Below are positions 8,176 through 15,657 of a DNA stretch of 37,493 bases, piece after piece (position 1 is the stretch's first letter; each line of letters begins with the position of its first letter). Where the stretch lies: NCBI GenBank assembly GCA_009692945.1, contig SHYD01000022.1, positions 1 to 37,493 of the forward strand, read 5' to 3'. The notes under the pieces are model-generated. The model did not search any database. It saw nothing but the letters and a program-made list of their open reading frames with translations, and was not told where the DNA came from. This stretch comes from Dehalococcoidia bacterium (GTDB taxonomy: Bacteria; Chloroflexota; Dehalococcoidia; SHYD01). The position numbers and the translations under genes are program-made.

Positions 8176-8544
8176 CTAGACCGGAATGCCGACGGGCTCC
8201 CCAGGCTTGGGACAGGGGATCATCATGTTGATGTGAAGGGTCGGCTCGGCGCCGCCGTTCCAATTGCGGTGGGGCACCCCCGTCGGGAACACCACCAGTT
8301 CCCCCGGCCCGGCCTTGTACTGCTTGCCCTCGATCTCGAAGTCCATCACACCGCTCACCATGTAGAAATACTGGTCGAACACGTGGCGGTGCAGTCCGGC
8401 GGGCGAACCACCGCCCACCGGGGTTTGGACCGCGGCCACACCGCACTGATCGCCCCCGGACAGGGTGTCGATCAACACCTGGTTAATCCGCTCGGTGGGG
8501 GCCGCCTTCAGCGCCGCAAAATCAATTTTTCGCAGGTAGTCCAT
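8176..8544 (-). CDS. Cupin domain protein
   Basis: This 122-residue protein forms a single cupin beta-barrel. Motif 1 is GLHRHVFDQYFYMVSG, which keeps the two metal-ligand histidines but has Asp where Glu is usual. Motif 2 is ELVVFPTGVPHRNWN, with the third histidine. It probably binds a divalent metal; it could be a small dioxygenase, an isomerase, or a ligand-binding protein. AGAGGAG stands about 4 bases before the ATG, and a sigma70-like promoter with 17-base spacing lies 30-58 bases upstream. It is the first gene of an operon with the class III aminotransferase (gap of 4 bases) and the SDR. The substrate is unknown. Confidence 0.87.
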   Translation of the reverse strand: MDYLRKIDFAALKAAPTERINQVLIDTLSGGDQCGVAAVQTPVGGGSPAGLHRHVFDQYFYMVSGVMDFEIEGKQYKAGPGELVVFPTGVPHRNWNGGAEPTLHINMMIPCPKPGEPVGIPV

Positions 8545-8573
8545 GATCTCCTCTTACGCGGAATGGTGCTGTG

Positions 8574-8602
8574 ATTCTATCGCCCGCTCACCCCCGCTGC
8601 AA
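8574..8602 (-). promoter_or_regulatory. Sigma70-type promoter of the cupin-aminotransferase-SDR operon
   Basis: On the minus strand, TTGCAG (8602-8597) is followed after exactly 17 bases by TAGAAT (8579-8574). It sits about 30 bases before the cupin ATG at 8544. Confidence 0.6.
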
Positions 8603-8649
8603 CCGAAACCGGGCAGGAGTTCACAATTGAGCGCTATAAAAGGTCAGGA

Positions 8650-8775
8650 GCGGGAGTGCATGAGGGCGGCAGCCCGCTGCCGGGGGCGTGGGGGTGCCCC
8701 ACACAGAGAATTCTCCTCTTTTTCCCGGGTTGGGGGCGTGGTTCTTGCAGCCGGTCCCTGACATTGAATCGTTGG
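8650..8775 (+). repeat. Dispersed repeat, family B (copy B2)
   Basis: The copy starts GGGAGTGCATGAGGGCGGCAG, has GGGGGTGCCCCACACAGAGA, a GAATTCTCCTC centre with a T-run, and ends near a degenerate tail TTGAATCGTT (8764-8773). Confidence 0.75.
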
Positions 8776-8804
8776 CGGGCCTCCTTGATTGGATGCACCC
8801 GCTG

Positions 8805-8838
8805 TGTACCGCTTCTGTACCGGAAATGTACCGGTACA
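8805..8838 (+). repeat. Three TGTACCG repeats at 11-bp spacing ending in a palindrome
   Basis: TGTACCG occurs at 8805-8811, 8816-8822 and 8827-8833, exactly 11 bp apart, so all lie on about the same face of the helix. The last one is part of the perfect 12-bp palindrome TGTACCGGTACA (8827-8838). This is the look of an operator for a dimeric regulator, although no regulator gene is adjacent. Confidence 0.5.
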
Positions 8839-8848
8839 CCCCGCCACC

Positions 8849-8877
8849 AAACGAAAACCCTGCCGGTTCAGGCAGGG
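8849..8877 (-). terminator. Rho-independent terminator of tRNA-Val
   Basis: On the minus strand CCCTGCC and GGCAGGG pair as a 7-bp stem with a 6-base loop (8877-8858), followed by TTTTCGTTT. It lies 19 bases past the tRNA 3' end. Confidence 0.85.
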
Positions 8878-8895
8878 CTCAGCAGGAACAAAAGG

Positions 8896-8972
8896 TGGTG
8901 GGCGGTACAGGGCTCGAACCTGTGACCTCTTGCGTGTGAAGCAAGCGCTCGTACCAACTGAGCTAACCGCCC
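8896..8972 (-). tRNA. tRNA-Val, anticodon CAC
   Basis: The minus strand folds as a full cloverleaf. The acceptor stem pairs GGGCGGT (8972-8966) with ACCGCCC (8906-8900). The D arm contains AGCTCAGTTGGTACGAGC. The anticodon stem CTTGC/GCAAG encloses the loop TTCACAC, giving anticodon CAC (valine, codon GUG). The T arm reads ACAGG-TTCGAGC-CCTGT. The discriminator A and a genomically encoded CCA follow (8899-8896). It is transcribed from its own promoter and ended by its own terminator, as a single-gene unit between the cupin operon and pheS. Confidence 0.95.
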
Positions 8973-8983
8973 GCAGTGCCCGT

Positions 8984-9012
8984 ATTGTATCAAGGCCTTC
9001 GGGCCGGCACAA
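8984..9012 (-). promoter_or_regulatory. Sigma70-type promoter of tRNA-Val
   Basis: On the minus strand TTGTGC (9012-9007) and TACAAT (8989-8984) are separated by 17 bases. The -10 box ends 11 bases before the mature tRNA 5' end at 8972. Confidence 0.7.
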
Positions 9013-9044
9013 CACGCAGGAACGGCGAAAGCGGCGCGGGTGCC

Positions 9045-9073
9045 TTTACCAGCGGGGCCGGCTCACGTACAAT
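9045..9073 (+). promoter_or_regulatory. Sigma70-type promoter upstream of pheS
   Basis: TTTACC at 9045-9050 and TACAAT at 9068-9073 are separated by 17 bases, leaving an untranslated leader of about 80 bases. I looked for a T-box or a Phe-rich leader peptide in this leader and saw neither. Confidence 0.6.
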
Positions 9074-9161
9074 TCCTCATTATGGTGAACCGCGGACGGT
9101 GCGTTCAGGCCCCGCCGCCGCTGCGCCATTTAGATATCTCTCGCCTGGAGGCAGATGAAGG

Positions 9162-10205
9162 ATGCCTGAACGCATCGACGATTTGGTGGTCAGCGCCACC
9201 ACGGCGCTCACGGCCGCGGCCGATGAGGCCGCGCTGGAGGCTTGGCGTGTCGCCTACCTTGGGCGCAGCGGCCGGGTCACCCAGATCCTGCGTTCGCTGG
9301 CGGGCCTCCCCCCCGAGGAACGGAGGGCCGCCGGGGCCGCGGCCAATCAGGCCAAGACCAGCCTCGAAGCAGCCCTTGCGGCCCGTGAAGCGGCCGTCCG
9401 CGGCGCCAGCTTGGAACGGGCACTGGAACAGGGCCGGATCGATGTGACCCTCCCGGGGAGGCCCTACGGCCTGGGCCGGCTCCACCCCACCACCCAAATG
9501 GTCCGCGAGATCTGCGATGCCTTCGCTGGCATGGGCTTCGCCGTGGTGGAGGGGCCAGAGGTCGAATGGGACTACTACAACTTCGAGGCGCTCAACATCC
9601 CGAAGGACCACCCGGCTCGCGATATGTGGGACACCATCTGGGTCAGTCCGGAGGGTCCCCGCGCCGAGCAACCGATGCTGATGCGCACCCACACCTCGCC
9701 GATGCAGGTGCGGGTGATGGAAGCGTCCGGTGGCGGTCCGGTGCGGGTGGTCGTGCCCGGCAAGTGCTACCGCTACGAGGCCACCGACGCCACCCACGAA
9801 TCGATGTTCTATCAGGTCGAAGGGCTGGCGGTGGATGTGGGCATCTCCATGGCGGACCTGAAGGGGACGCTGTACGAATTCGCCCGCCGCATCTTCGGTG
9901 AGCAGCGGCGGGTGCGCTATCGCTGCGACTATTTCCCCTTCGTCGAGCCTGGCGTGGAGATGTCCATCGACTGTTTCGCCTGCAACGGTACCGGCTGCCG
10001 CACCTGCAAGCAGTCGGGATGGATCGAGATCCTGGGCGCGGGAATGGTGCACCCGGAGGTGCTGCGGCGCCAGGGGTACGACCCGGAGGTGTTCACCGGG
10101 TTCGCCTTCGGGATGGGTCCCGAGCGGGTGGCCATGCTGCGCCACGGCATCGACGACATCCGCCTCTTCTACGCCAACGATTTCAGGTTTCTTCAGCAGT
10201 TCTGA
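9162..10205 (+). CDS. pheS: Phenylalanine--tRNA ligase alpha subunit
   Basis: This is the 347-residue catalytic subunit of the cytosolic (alpha-beta)2 phenylalanyl-tRNA synthetase. An N-terminal coiled-coil arm (about residues 1-90, rich in Ala, Glu and Arg) is followed by the class II core. Motif 1 lies near HPTTQMVREICDAFAGMGF, motif 2 near GKCYRYEATDATHESMFYQ, and motif 3 near GFAFGMGPERVAMLRHGI at the C-terminus. A four-cysteine insert (CFACNGTGCRTC, around 273-284) precedes SGWIEILGAGMVHPEVL; such inserts are found in several bacterial lineages and may bind zinc. The ATG at 9162 has GGAGG about 10 bases before it. Unusually, pheT is not directly next to it: two dehydrogenase genes and repeats separate them, though all lie on the same strand. 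Confidence 0.96.
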   Translation: MPERIDDLVVSATTALTAAADEAALEAWRVAYLGRSGRVTQILRSLAGLPPEERRAAGAAANQAKTSLEAALAAREAAVRGASLERALEQGRIDVTLPGRPYGLGRLHPTTQMVREICDAFAGMGFAVVEGPEVEWDYYNFEALNIPKDHPARDMWDTIWVSPEGPRAEQPMLMRTHTSPMQVRVMEASGGGPVRVVVPGKCYRYEATDATHESMFYQVEGLAVDVGISMADLKGTLYEFARRIFGEQRRVRYRCDYFPFVEPGVEMSIDCFACNGTGCRTCKQSGWIEILGAGMVHPEVLRRQGYDPEVFTGFAFGMGPERVAMLRHGIDDIRLFYANDFRFLQQF

Positions 10206-10278
10206 TCCGGGGTGCGACTTCAGATATCCATACACCGGCGCGACGCACCCACCCCGAGGGGAAAAGGGAAAAGGATGA

Positions 10279-10323
10279 TGAGGGGACACCCCTCACACTC
10301 CCCGCCAGCGGGAGACCCGCTGG
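10279..10323 (+). repeat. Family C double hairpin (copy C3, perfect)
   Basis: TGAGGGG (10279-10285) pairs with CCCCTCA (10289-10295) over loop ACA, and CCAGCGGG (10305-10312) pairs with CCCGCTGG (10316-10323) over loop AGA. Both stems are perfect. ACACCCCTTTT follows, so this copy could also stop transcription coming from pheS. Confidence 0.85.
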
Positions 10324-10362
10324 ACACCCCTTTTCATAGGAGAGTTGAGGTTCGGACACGGG

Positions 10363-10507
10363 GGTGCAGGGGGCGAAGCCTGCTTGTCCTGAGAGCCCGT
10401 CGAAGGGCCGGGGGGCTTGGGGGTGTTCCCCTAAAAATAAAACCATCTCTTTTTGGGGGTGGGGCGATGATCGAAGGGCAGCCCCCCTCATGTCTGAATA
10501 GATACGA
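10363..10507 (+). repeat. Dispersed repeat, family A (copy A3) with full tail
   Basis: It starts with GGGGGTGCAGGGGGCGAAGCC, and has GGGGGTGTTCCCC, an A-rich stretch, CATCTCTTTTTGGGGG, a tail with GGGCAGCCCCCCTCATG, and ends in CTGAATAGATAC (10494-10505). The variable arm between GAAGCC and the GGGGGTGT hairpin is replaced here by a different repeat. Confidence 0.75.
10383..10410 (+). repeat. Short repeat of the CTTGTCCTGAG...CGAAGG type nested in copy A3
   Basis: The sequence CTTGTCCTGAG, then AGCCCGTCGAAGGG, is of a small palindromic type that recurs at 33024-33050 (CTTGTCCTGAGCCTGCCGAAGGGCTCG). Repeats with this TCCTGAG/CGAAGG core are widespread in bacterial genomes. Confidence 0.6.
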
Positions 10508-10586
10508 TCCGGGGAGCGCCGGGCGGCGGGACCCCCGGCAGTCCCGGCAGCATGGCAACCTCCTGAAGAAGAAAGCGAGATGACCC

Positions 10587-11642
10587 TTGGCCTCACACAA
10601 GATTGCGGTGATCCCCGGCGACGGCATCGGCAACGAGGTGGTCCCGGAGGGGCTGCGGGTGCTGGAAGCGGTTGGCCGGAAGTTCGGGTTCGACTTCCAG
10701 TGGACCCATTTCGATTGGAACTGCGAGCGCTACGCCAAGACGGGCAGCATGATGCCCAACGACGGCCTCGATCAGCTCCGCCAATTCGAAGCGATCTTTC
10801 TCGGCGCCGTCGGTTACCCAGGCGTGCCCGACCACATCTCGCTGTGGGGGCTGCTCATCCCCATCCGCCGCACCTTCAAGCAATACATCAACCTGAGGCC
10901 GGTCCGCCTGCTGCCCGGCGTCCGCACTCCACTGGCGGATCGGGGCCCCAAAGACATCGACATGGTGATCGTCCGGGAAAACAACGAGGGCGAGTATTCC
11001 AGCATCGGCGGGCGCATGTACGGCGATACTCCCGAGGAGGCCACGGTCCAGTTGGCTTGGTTCAGCCGGAAGGGCGTCGATCGCGTGGTCCGCTTCGCAT
11101 TCGAGCTGGCCCGCAAACGCCGGGGCCATGTCACGTCGGCCACCAAGTCTAACGGGATCGTGTACACCATGCCGTATTGGGACGAACGGTTCGACACGAT
11201 GGCGCGGGAGTACCCCGACGTCAAGACCGCGCAGTACCACATCGACATCCTGGCCGCCCATTTCGTGCAGCACCCCGACTGGTTCGATGTGGTGGTGGGG
11301 TCGAACCTCTTCGCCGACATCCTCTCCGACCTCGGTGCGGCGGTGGCCGGGTCCATCGGCATCGCCCCGGCGGCCAACATCAACCCGGAGCGGGAGTTCC
11401 CCTCGCTGTTCGAGCCGGTCCATGGGTCGGCCCCGGACATCGCAGGCAAGGGCATCGCCAATCCCGTCGCCCAAATCTGGACCGCCGCCCTGCTGCTGGA
11501 CCACCTGGGTCACCCTGAAGCGGCGCAGCACGTGGTGAGCACCATCGAGCGGGTGGTGGCCGAAGGGGTGTCGGTGACGCGGGACCTGGGGGGCAAGGCC
11601 AGCACCGCCGAGGCAGGCAGGGCCATCGTGGACGCGCTCTAA
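10587..11642 (+). CDS. Tartrate/D-malate dehydrogenase-like member of the isocitrate/isopropylmalate dehydrogenase family
   Basis: This 351-residue beta-decarboxylating dehydrogenase would use NAD and Mn/Mg. It has the family opening KIAVIPGDGIGNEVVPEG, the substrate-phosphate or arginine region IRRTFKQYINLRPVRLL, VIVRENNEGEYSSIGGR (the YSG-like segment), the metal aspartates in VGSNLFADILSDLGAAV, and the NAD-binding FEPVHGSAPDIAGKGIANP. The VVPEGLRVLEAV start, EYSSIGG and FADILSDLGAA patterns fit the TtuC/DmlA (tartrate, D-malate) branch better than LeuB, and no leu genes are near. The start is taken as TTG 10587. No strong ribosome site precedes it, so the exact start is uncertain. A 2-hydroxyacid dehydrogenase gene follows 35 bases downstream, so the pair may act on related hydroxy acids. 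Confidence 0.88.
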   Translation: MASHKIAVIPGDGIGNEVVPEGLRVLEAVGRKFGFDFQWTHFDWNCERYAKTGSMMPNDGLDQLRQFEAIFLGAVGYPGVPDHISLWGLLIPIRRTFKQYINLRPVRLLPGVRTPLADRGPKDIDMVIVRENNEGEYSSIGGRMYGDTPEEATVQLAWFSRKGVDRVVRFAFELARKRRGHVTSATKSNGIVYTMPYWDERFDTMAREYPDVKTAQYHIDILAAHFVQHPDWFDVVVGSNLFADILSDLGAAVAGSIGIAPAANINPEREFPSLFEPVHGSAPDIAGKGIANPVAQIWTAALLLDHLGHPEAAQHVVSTIERVVAEGVSVTRDLGGKASTAEAGRAIVDAL

Positions 11643-11677
11643 AACGCCGGCCAATTTCTGAAAACAGGACAATACTC

Positions 11678-12646
11678 ATGAACATTCTGATGATCCCAAA
11701 TCCGGTGGTGCTGGGCGATCTCAGCGACACCCACCGGCAGCAGATCCTGGAAGCGGCCGGTCCCGGCAGCCGGATCGTGGTTGCCCGCAGCCCAGAAGAC
11801 GAAATCACCCACGCCCCCGAGGCCGATGTGGTGCTGGGGCAACTGCGCCGGGAGGCGTTCATCGTGGCGCCCAAGATCCAGTGGCTCCAGACTCTCGCCG
11901 CCGGCGTGGACATGATGATGTTCCCGGAGTTCGTCAACTCGAACATCCCCTTGGTGAGCGAAAAAGGGATCGTGGGCAATCAACTCTCGGAGCACGCCTT
12001 TGCGCTGCTGCTGGCGCTGACCAGGGGCGTTGCCGACATCGCCCGCCGCCGGGGCTGGATCGAAGACCGCCCGGCCTTCCGCCGCCATCTCTGGGAACTG
12101 GCGGGGATGACCATGGGCGTGGTGGGGCTGGGCGGCACCGGGCTGGCGGTGGCGCGGCGCGCCGACGCCTTCGGGATGCGCGTCATCGCCACCGACCCCG
12201 AACCCGTGGAGCAACCGCCCTTTGTCGCTAAGCTATGGAAGACCGACCGCTTCCCTCAACTGTTGGAGGAATCGGACGTGGTGACGGTGTGCGCTCCGCT
12301 GACTCCCGAGACCAACCGGATGTTCAACTGGGACGCGTTCCGCCGCATGCGGAACCACGCCATCCTGGTGAACGTCACCCGCGGGGAGATCGTCGACGAG
12401 GCCGCTCTCATCGAGGCGCTGCAGGGCGGCATGATCGGCGGCGCCGCCCTCGACGTCACGCCGCGCGAGCCGATGCCGGCCGACAGCCCGCTGTGGGCCA
12501 TGGACAACGTGCTCATGGCCTCGCACACGGCGGGCGCCTCCCCCCATCGGGGCAACCGGTCGGTCGAGCGCTTCTGCGATAACCTGCGCCGCTGGCGCCG
12601 GGGCGAACCGCTCCAAGGCGTTATCGACAAGCACAAGGGATATTGA
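11678..12646 (+). CDS. D-isomer-specific 2-hydroxyacid dehydrogenase
   Basis: This is a 322-residue NAD(P)-dependent enzyme of the D-2-hydroxyacid dehydrogenase family (D-lactate, glyoxylate and phosphoglycerate dehydrogenase relatives), interconverting 2-hydroxy and 2-oxo acids. The catalytic domain spans both ends (about 1-95 and 285-322) around a Rossmann domain with GVVGLGGTGLAVARRADAFGM. The catalytic arginine is in NVTRGEIVDEAAL, the glutamate follows in LDVTPREPMPADSPLW, and the histidine is in MASHTAGASP, so all three are present. It follows the tartrate/malate dehydrogenase-like gene in the same direction and probably the same transcript. The ATG has GAAAACAGGA about 7-10 bases before it as a weak ribosome site. 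Confidence 0.93.
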   Translation: MNILMIPNPVVLGDLSDTHRQQILEAAGPGSRIVVARSPEDEITHAPEADVVLGQLRREAFIVAPKIQWLQTLAAGVDMMMFPEFVNSNIPLVSEKGIVGNQLSEHAFALLLALTRGVADIARRRGWIEDRPAFRRHLWELAGMTMGVVGLGGTGLAVARRADAFGMRVIATDPEPVEQPPFVAKLWKTDRFPQLLEESDVVTVCAPLTPETNRMFNWDAFRRMRNHAILVNVTRGEIVDEAALIEALQGGMIGGAALDVTPREPMPADSPLWAMDNVLMASHTAGASPHRGNRSVERFCDNLRRWRRGEPLQGVIDKHKGY

Positions 12647-12724
12647 CCCGCCACCAATGATGCGCACTCAACATTCGGTCCTCACTGCCCACCCCACGCG
12701 CGTTTCGAAACATCTGAACCTGCA

Positions 12725-12752
12725 CCTTAAACCTTGAACCTTGAACCTTGAA
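12725..12752 (+). repeat. Heptamer tandem repeat (CCTTGAA x3 plus one variant)
   Basis: CCTTAAA is followed by three exact CCTTGAA copies just before pheT. It is a simple tandem repeat prone to copy-number change. It lies 17 bases ahead of the pheT ATG, so its length alters the leader but not the frame. Confidence 0.7.
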
Positions 12753-12769
12753 CCCCAGGTAGCGCATCG

Positions 12770-15172
12770 ATGAAAGTCTCCCTCAAATGGCTGCGGGACT
12801 ACGTGGAGGTCTCGCTTTTACCGGAAGAACTCGCGGCCAAGCTGACCGCCTCGGGCAACGAGGTGGCGACGCTGATCCGCACAGGTGGCGATTGGGATCA
12901 CGTTCACGTGGCCCACGTCACGGCGGTGGAACCCCACCCCAACGCCGACCGGTTGCGTCTGGCAACGGTCGACACCGGGGGCGAGGTGCATACGGTGGTG
13001 TGCGGCGCCCCCAACCTGGCGGCGGGACAGCGGGTGGCCTACGCCTCCATCGGCGCCCATCTGCTGGACGGACACAACGGCGAGGCGATGGAGTTGAAGG
13101 CGGCGCGCATCCGCGGCGTAGTTTCGGAGGGGATGATCTGCTCCGAGCGGGAGTTGGGGCTGTCCGATCAGCACGAGGGCATCCTGGTGCTCCCGGAAAC
13201 TGCGCCCCTTGGGGCTGCGCTGCGGGACTACCTCAGCGACGTGGTGTTCGACATCGACGTCACCCCCAACCGGCCCGACTGCTACTCCGTGGTGGGCGTG
13301 GCGCGCGAAGTGGCCGTGCTGACCGGCAAACAGGCCCGCGAGCCGGATTCCCGCTATCCCGAGACGGCGCTGCCCATTGCCGAGAGCGCAAGAGTCCAGA
13401 TCGACGACCCCGACCTCTGCCTCCGCTACACGGCCAGCCTGGTGACCGGGGTGAAGATCGGCCCGTCGCCCGCCTGGATGCAGCAACGGTTGGCGGCCGC
13501 AGGGATGCGCCCCATCAACAACGTGGTGGACGTCACCAACTACGTCATGCTGGAGGTGGGGCAACCGCTCCATGCCTTCGACTTCGACACCGTGCGCGGC
13601 CGCCGCATCGTCGTTCGGAGGGCCAAGGCGGGCGAGACGATGGCCACCCTCGACGGCGTGGCCCGCACCTTCACCGCTAACACCCTGCTCATCTGCGATG
13701 CCGAGGGTCCGGTGGGCGTGGCAGGGATCATCGGCGGCGCCAGCAGCGAGGTCTCAGCGTCGACCACCACCATCCTGCTGGAGGCGGCGAATTTCGACCA
13801 CATCAACATCCGCCAGTCCGAGACCAGCCTGCGGGTGGTGACGGAAGCCTCGCGGCGCTTCGACAAAGGCCTGCACCCCCATTCCGCCGAGGTGGGGCTG
13901 CGGCGGGCCACCAAACTGCTGGTGGAACTGTGCGGAGGAACCGCCGCCCAAGGGATCATCGACGAATATCCCACCCGGCGGACGATCCCCGCTATCGAGG
14001 TGACGCAGCGCCGGCTGACCACCGTGCTCGGCGCCACTCTCAGCGCCGGCGTGGTGTACGACGTGCTGACCGCCCTCGGCTGCACCCTGGTGGGGGAGTG
14101 GGAGCCGGGTTTCCGGGTGACGCCGCCGTGGTGGCGCCCCGACCTGCGGATCCAAGACGACTTCGCCGAAGAACTGGCCCGGATCATCGGGTACGACGAA
14201 CTGCCAACCACCGCCGTCCGGGGCTCAATCCCTCACGCCGCCCCCAACCCGCTGCGGGAACTCAAGGAGCAATCCCGGGACGTGCTGGTGGCCCTGGGCA
14301 TGCAGGAGGTCATCAACTACTCGCTGGTCAGCCTGGCCAACCTGCAGAAGCTGGCGCCGCTCCCCGCCGTGTCCTCGGTGACGCCGCTGAAAGTCGCCAA
14401 CCCCATGTCCAACGAGCAGGAGTACCTGCGGACCACGCTGCGGCCCAGCGTCCTGCTCAACCTCGCCCACAACCAACGGTCCGCCCGTGGGCCCATCCGC
14501 CTCTTTGAAGCCGGGCGTATCTACCTGCCGCGGGCTGATGACCTCCCCGAGGAACGAGACCAGATCACCGGCCTGATGGCTGGACCAGTTTCAGAGATGA
14601 GCTGGACGGAGCCCGGCCATCCGTCCGATTTCTTCGACTGCAAGGGGGTCATCGAAAGCTGGCTCCACGAACTGAATGCCCCGGCCGAGTTCCGCCCGGC
14701 ATCGGACCCCAACCTCATGCCAGGCCGCACCGCCGAGATCGTGGCCGGGGGCGAGGTGGTCGGCGTGATGGGCGAACTCCATCCCGACGTCGCCGCCCGT
14801 TTCGATATCGAATCCCGGCCCGTCTACCTTTTTGAACTCGACCTCGCCGCGCTGCTGCCGCACCTGGGAGCCGGACGCCGCTTCTCTCCCATCGCCCGGT
14901 TCCAGGCTGTCACCGAGGACCTGGCGCTCGTGGTCAGCCTGGACGTGGAGGCGGCGGACATCGCGGCGGCCATCCGGAGCGGCCGCCTGGTCACCGCAGC
15001 CCGCCTGTTCGACATCTACACGGGAGAGGGCGTGCCGGCGGGAAAGAAGTCGTTGGCGTTTCAGGTGACCTACCAGTCTCCCACCCACACGCTGACCAAC
15101 GAGGAGGTCGCCGCTGCCCGGAGCGAACTGCTGGCGCGGCTGGCGGCGGACATGGGGGCGCAACTGCGGTAG
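12770..15172 (+). CDS. pheT: Phenylalanine--tRNA ligase beta subunit
   Basis: This 800-residue non-catalytic partner of PheS carries editing and tRNA-binding functions. The domain order is the full bacterial one. A short B1 start (MKVSLKWLRDYV) is followed by the EMAP-II/OB-fold tRNA-binding domain at about 40-150 (VEPHPNADRLRLATVDTG). The B3/B4 editing domain lies at about 210-390 (RPINNVVDVTNYVMLEVGQPLHAFD), a B5 domain at about 400-480, the class II-like core at about 480-690 (PMSNEQEYLRTTLRPSVL), and the C-terminal ferredoxin-fold anticodon-binding domain at about 705-800 (RFQAVTEDLALVV). Length is normal. It stands about 2.6 kb downstream of pheS with two dehydrogenase genes between, a separation from the usual pheST pair. 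The ATG start is clear, though the ribosome site (AGGT) is weak. Confidence 0.97.
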   Translation: MKVSLKWLRDYVEVSLLPEELAAKLTASGNEVATLIRTGGDWDHVHVAHVTAVEPHPNADRLRLATVDTGGEVHTVVCGAPNLAAGQRVAYASIGAHLLDGHNGEAMELKAARIRGVVSEGMICSERELGLSDQHEGILVLPETAPLGAALRDYLSDVVFDIDVTPNRPDCYSVVGVAREVAVLTGKQAREPDSRYPETALPIAESARVQIDDPDLCLRYTASLVTGVKIGPSPAWMQQRLAAAGMRPINNVVDVTNYVMLEVGQPLHAFDFDTVRGRRIVVRRAKAGETMATLDGVARTFTANTLLICDAEGPVGVAGIIGGASSEVSASTTTILLEAANFDHINIRQSETSLRVVTEASRRFDKGLHPHSAEVGLRRATKLLVELCGGTAAQGIIDEYPTRRTIPAIEVTQRRLTTVLGATLSAGVVYDVLTALGCTLVGEWEPGFRVTPPWWRPDLRIQDDFAEELARIIGYDELPTTAVRGSIPHAAPNPLRELKEQSRDVLVALGMQEVINYSLVSLANLQKLAPLPAVSSVTPLKVANPMSNEQEYLRTTLRPSVLLNLAHNQRSARGPIRLFEAGRIYLPRADDLPEERDQITGLMAGPVSEMSWTEPGHPSDFFDCKGVIESWLHELNAPAEFRPASDPNLMPGRTAEIVAGGEVVGVMGELHPDVAARFDIESRPVYLFELDLAALLPHLGAGRRFSPIARFQAVTEDLALVVSLDVEAADIAAAIRSGRLVTAARLFDIYTGEGVPAGKKSLAFQVTYQSPTHTLTNEEVAAARSELLARLAADMGAQLR

Positions 15173-15281
15173 CGGGGTGCGGTCGTGGCGAGGCTGAGCC
15201 GCCCGACAGCCGGCTTCCGGCCCCGTAACCGCATGCTACAATACGCGCACGTGCACCCGCTCTTTTCCCCATCGAGGCCGC

Positions 15282-15653
15282 TTGATCCAGGCGCATCAAC
15301 TAGCCAAGCATTTCGGCGCGGTTACCGCAGTCACGGATGTCACCTTCGAGGTGGAGCCGGGACAGATCCTGGCGATGCTGGGTCCCAACGGGGCCGGGAA
15401 GACGACCTCTATCCGCATGCTGGCCGCGCTGCTCCGCCCCTCGTTTGGACGCGCGGTGGCGGGAGCGCTCAACATCGCCCTTGGGACTTGCCTGATGACC
15501 CTGCCGAAAGGACACTCCCTCGGCGACGGCGTTGTTCTGGCAGTGGTCAACTGGTGCAAAGGCGCCGCGGTTTTCGTCCCCCTCCTGCTCGCTGCCGCCG
15601 TAGTAGAGGCCAATATCACCCCCTGGGTGACGAGCCGGCTCATGGGGGCGTGA
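15282..15653 (+). pseudogene. Chimeric relic: ABC-transporter ATPase N-terminus joined to an unrelated membrane-protein C-terminus
   Basis: The first 55 or so residues are an unmistakable ABC ATPase start: HQLAKHFGAVTAVTDVTFEV, then the Walker A GPNGAGKTTSIRMLAALLRP. The Q-loop, signature motif, Walker B and switch histidine never follow. Instead, from about residue 60, the frame continues as a hydrophobic segment with MTLPKGHSLGDG and AAVFVPLLLAAAVVEANITPW. That segment resembles the C-terminal helices of SpoIIM-like stage II sporulation membrane proteins. The whole is only 123 codons. The simplest reading is a large in-frame deletion fusing the head of an ABC gene to the tail of a following membrane-protein gene. 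The likely start is TTG 15282. moeA begins four bases after its stop. It is not expected to be a working transporter. Confidence 0.65.
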
Positions 15654-15657
15654 GCCT

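Larger units (their letters stand above)
8545..8848. other. Gene-free block: operon promoter, family B repeat and phased TGTACCG repeats
   Basis: The block carries the cupin operon promoter, repeat copy B2 and a three-copy TGTACCG array. No gene is visible in it. The tRNA terminator begins at 8849. Confidence 0.6.
10206..10579. other. Gene-free block with repeats C3, A3 and a nested repeat
   Basis: The gap after pheS holds the best family C copy (10279-10323), a family A copy (10363-10507) and, inside the latter, a different short dispersed repeat (10383-10410). I see no gene here. Confidence 0.7.

Noticed and set aside
9074-9161. T-box or Phe leader peptide ahead of pheS
   Set aside because: The leader is short and shows neither a Phe-rich small frame nor a T-box-like conserved stretch.
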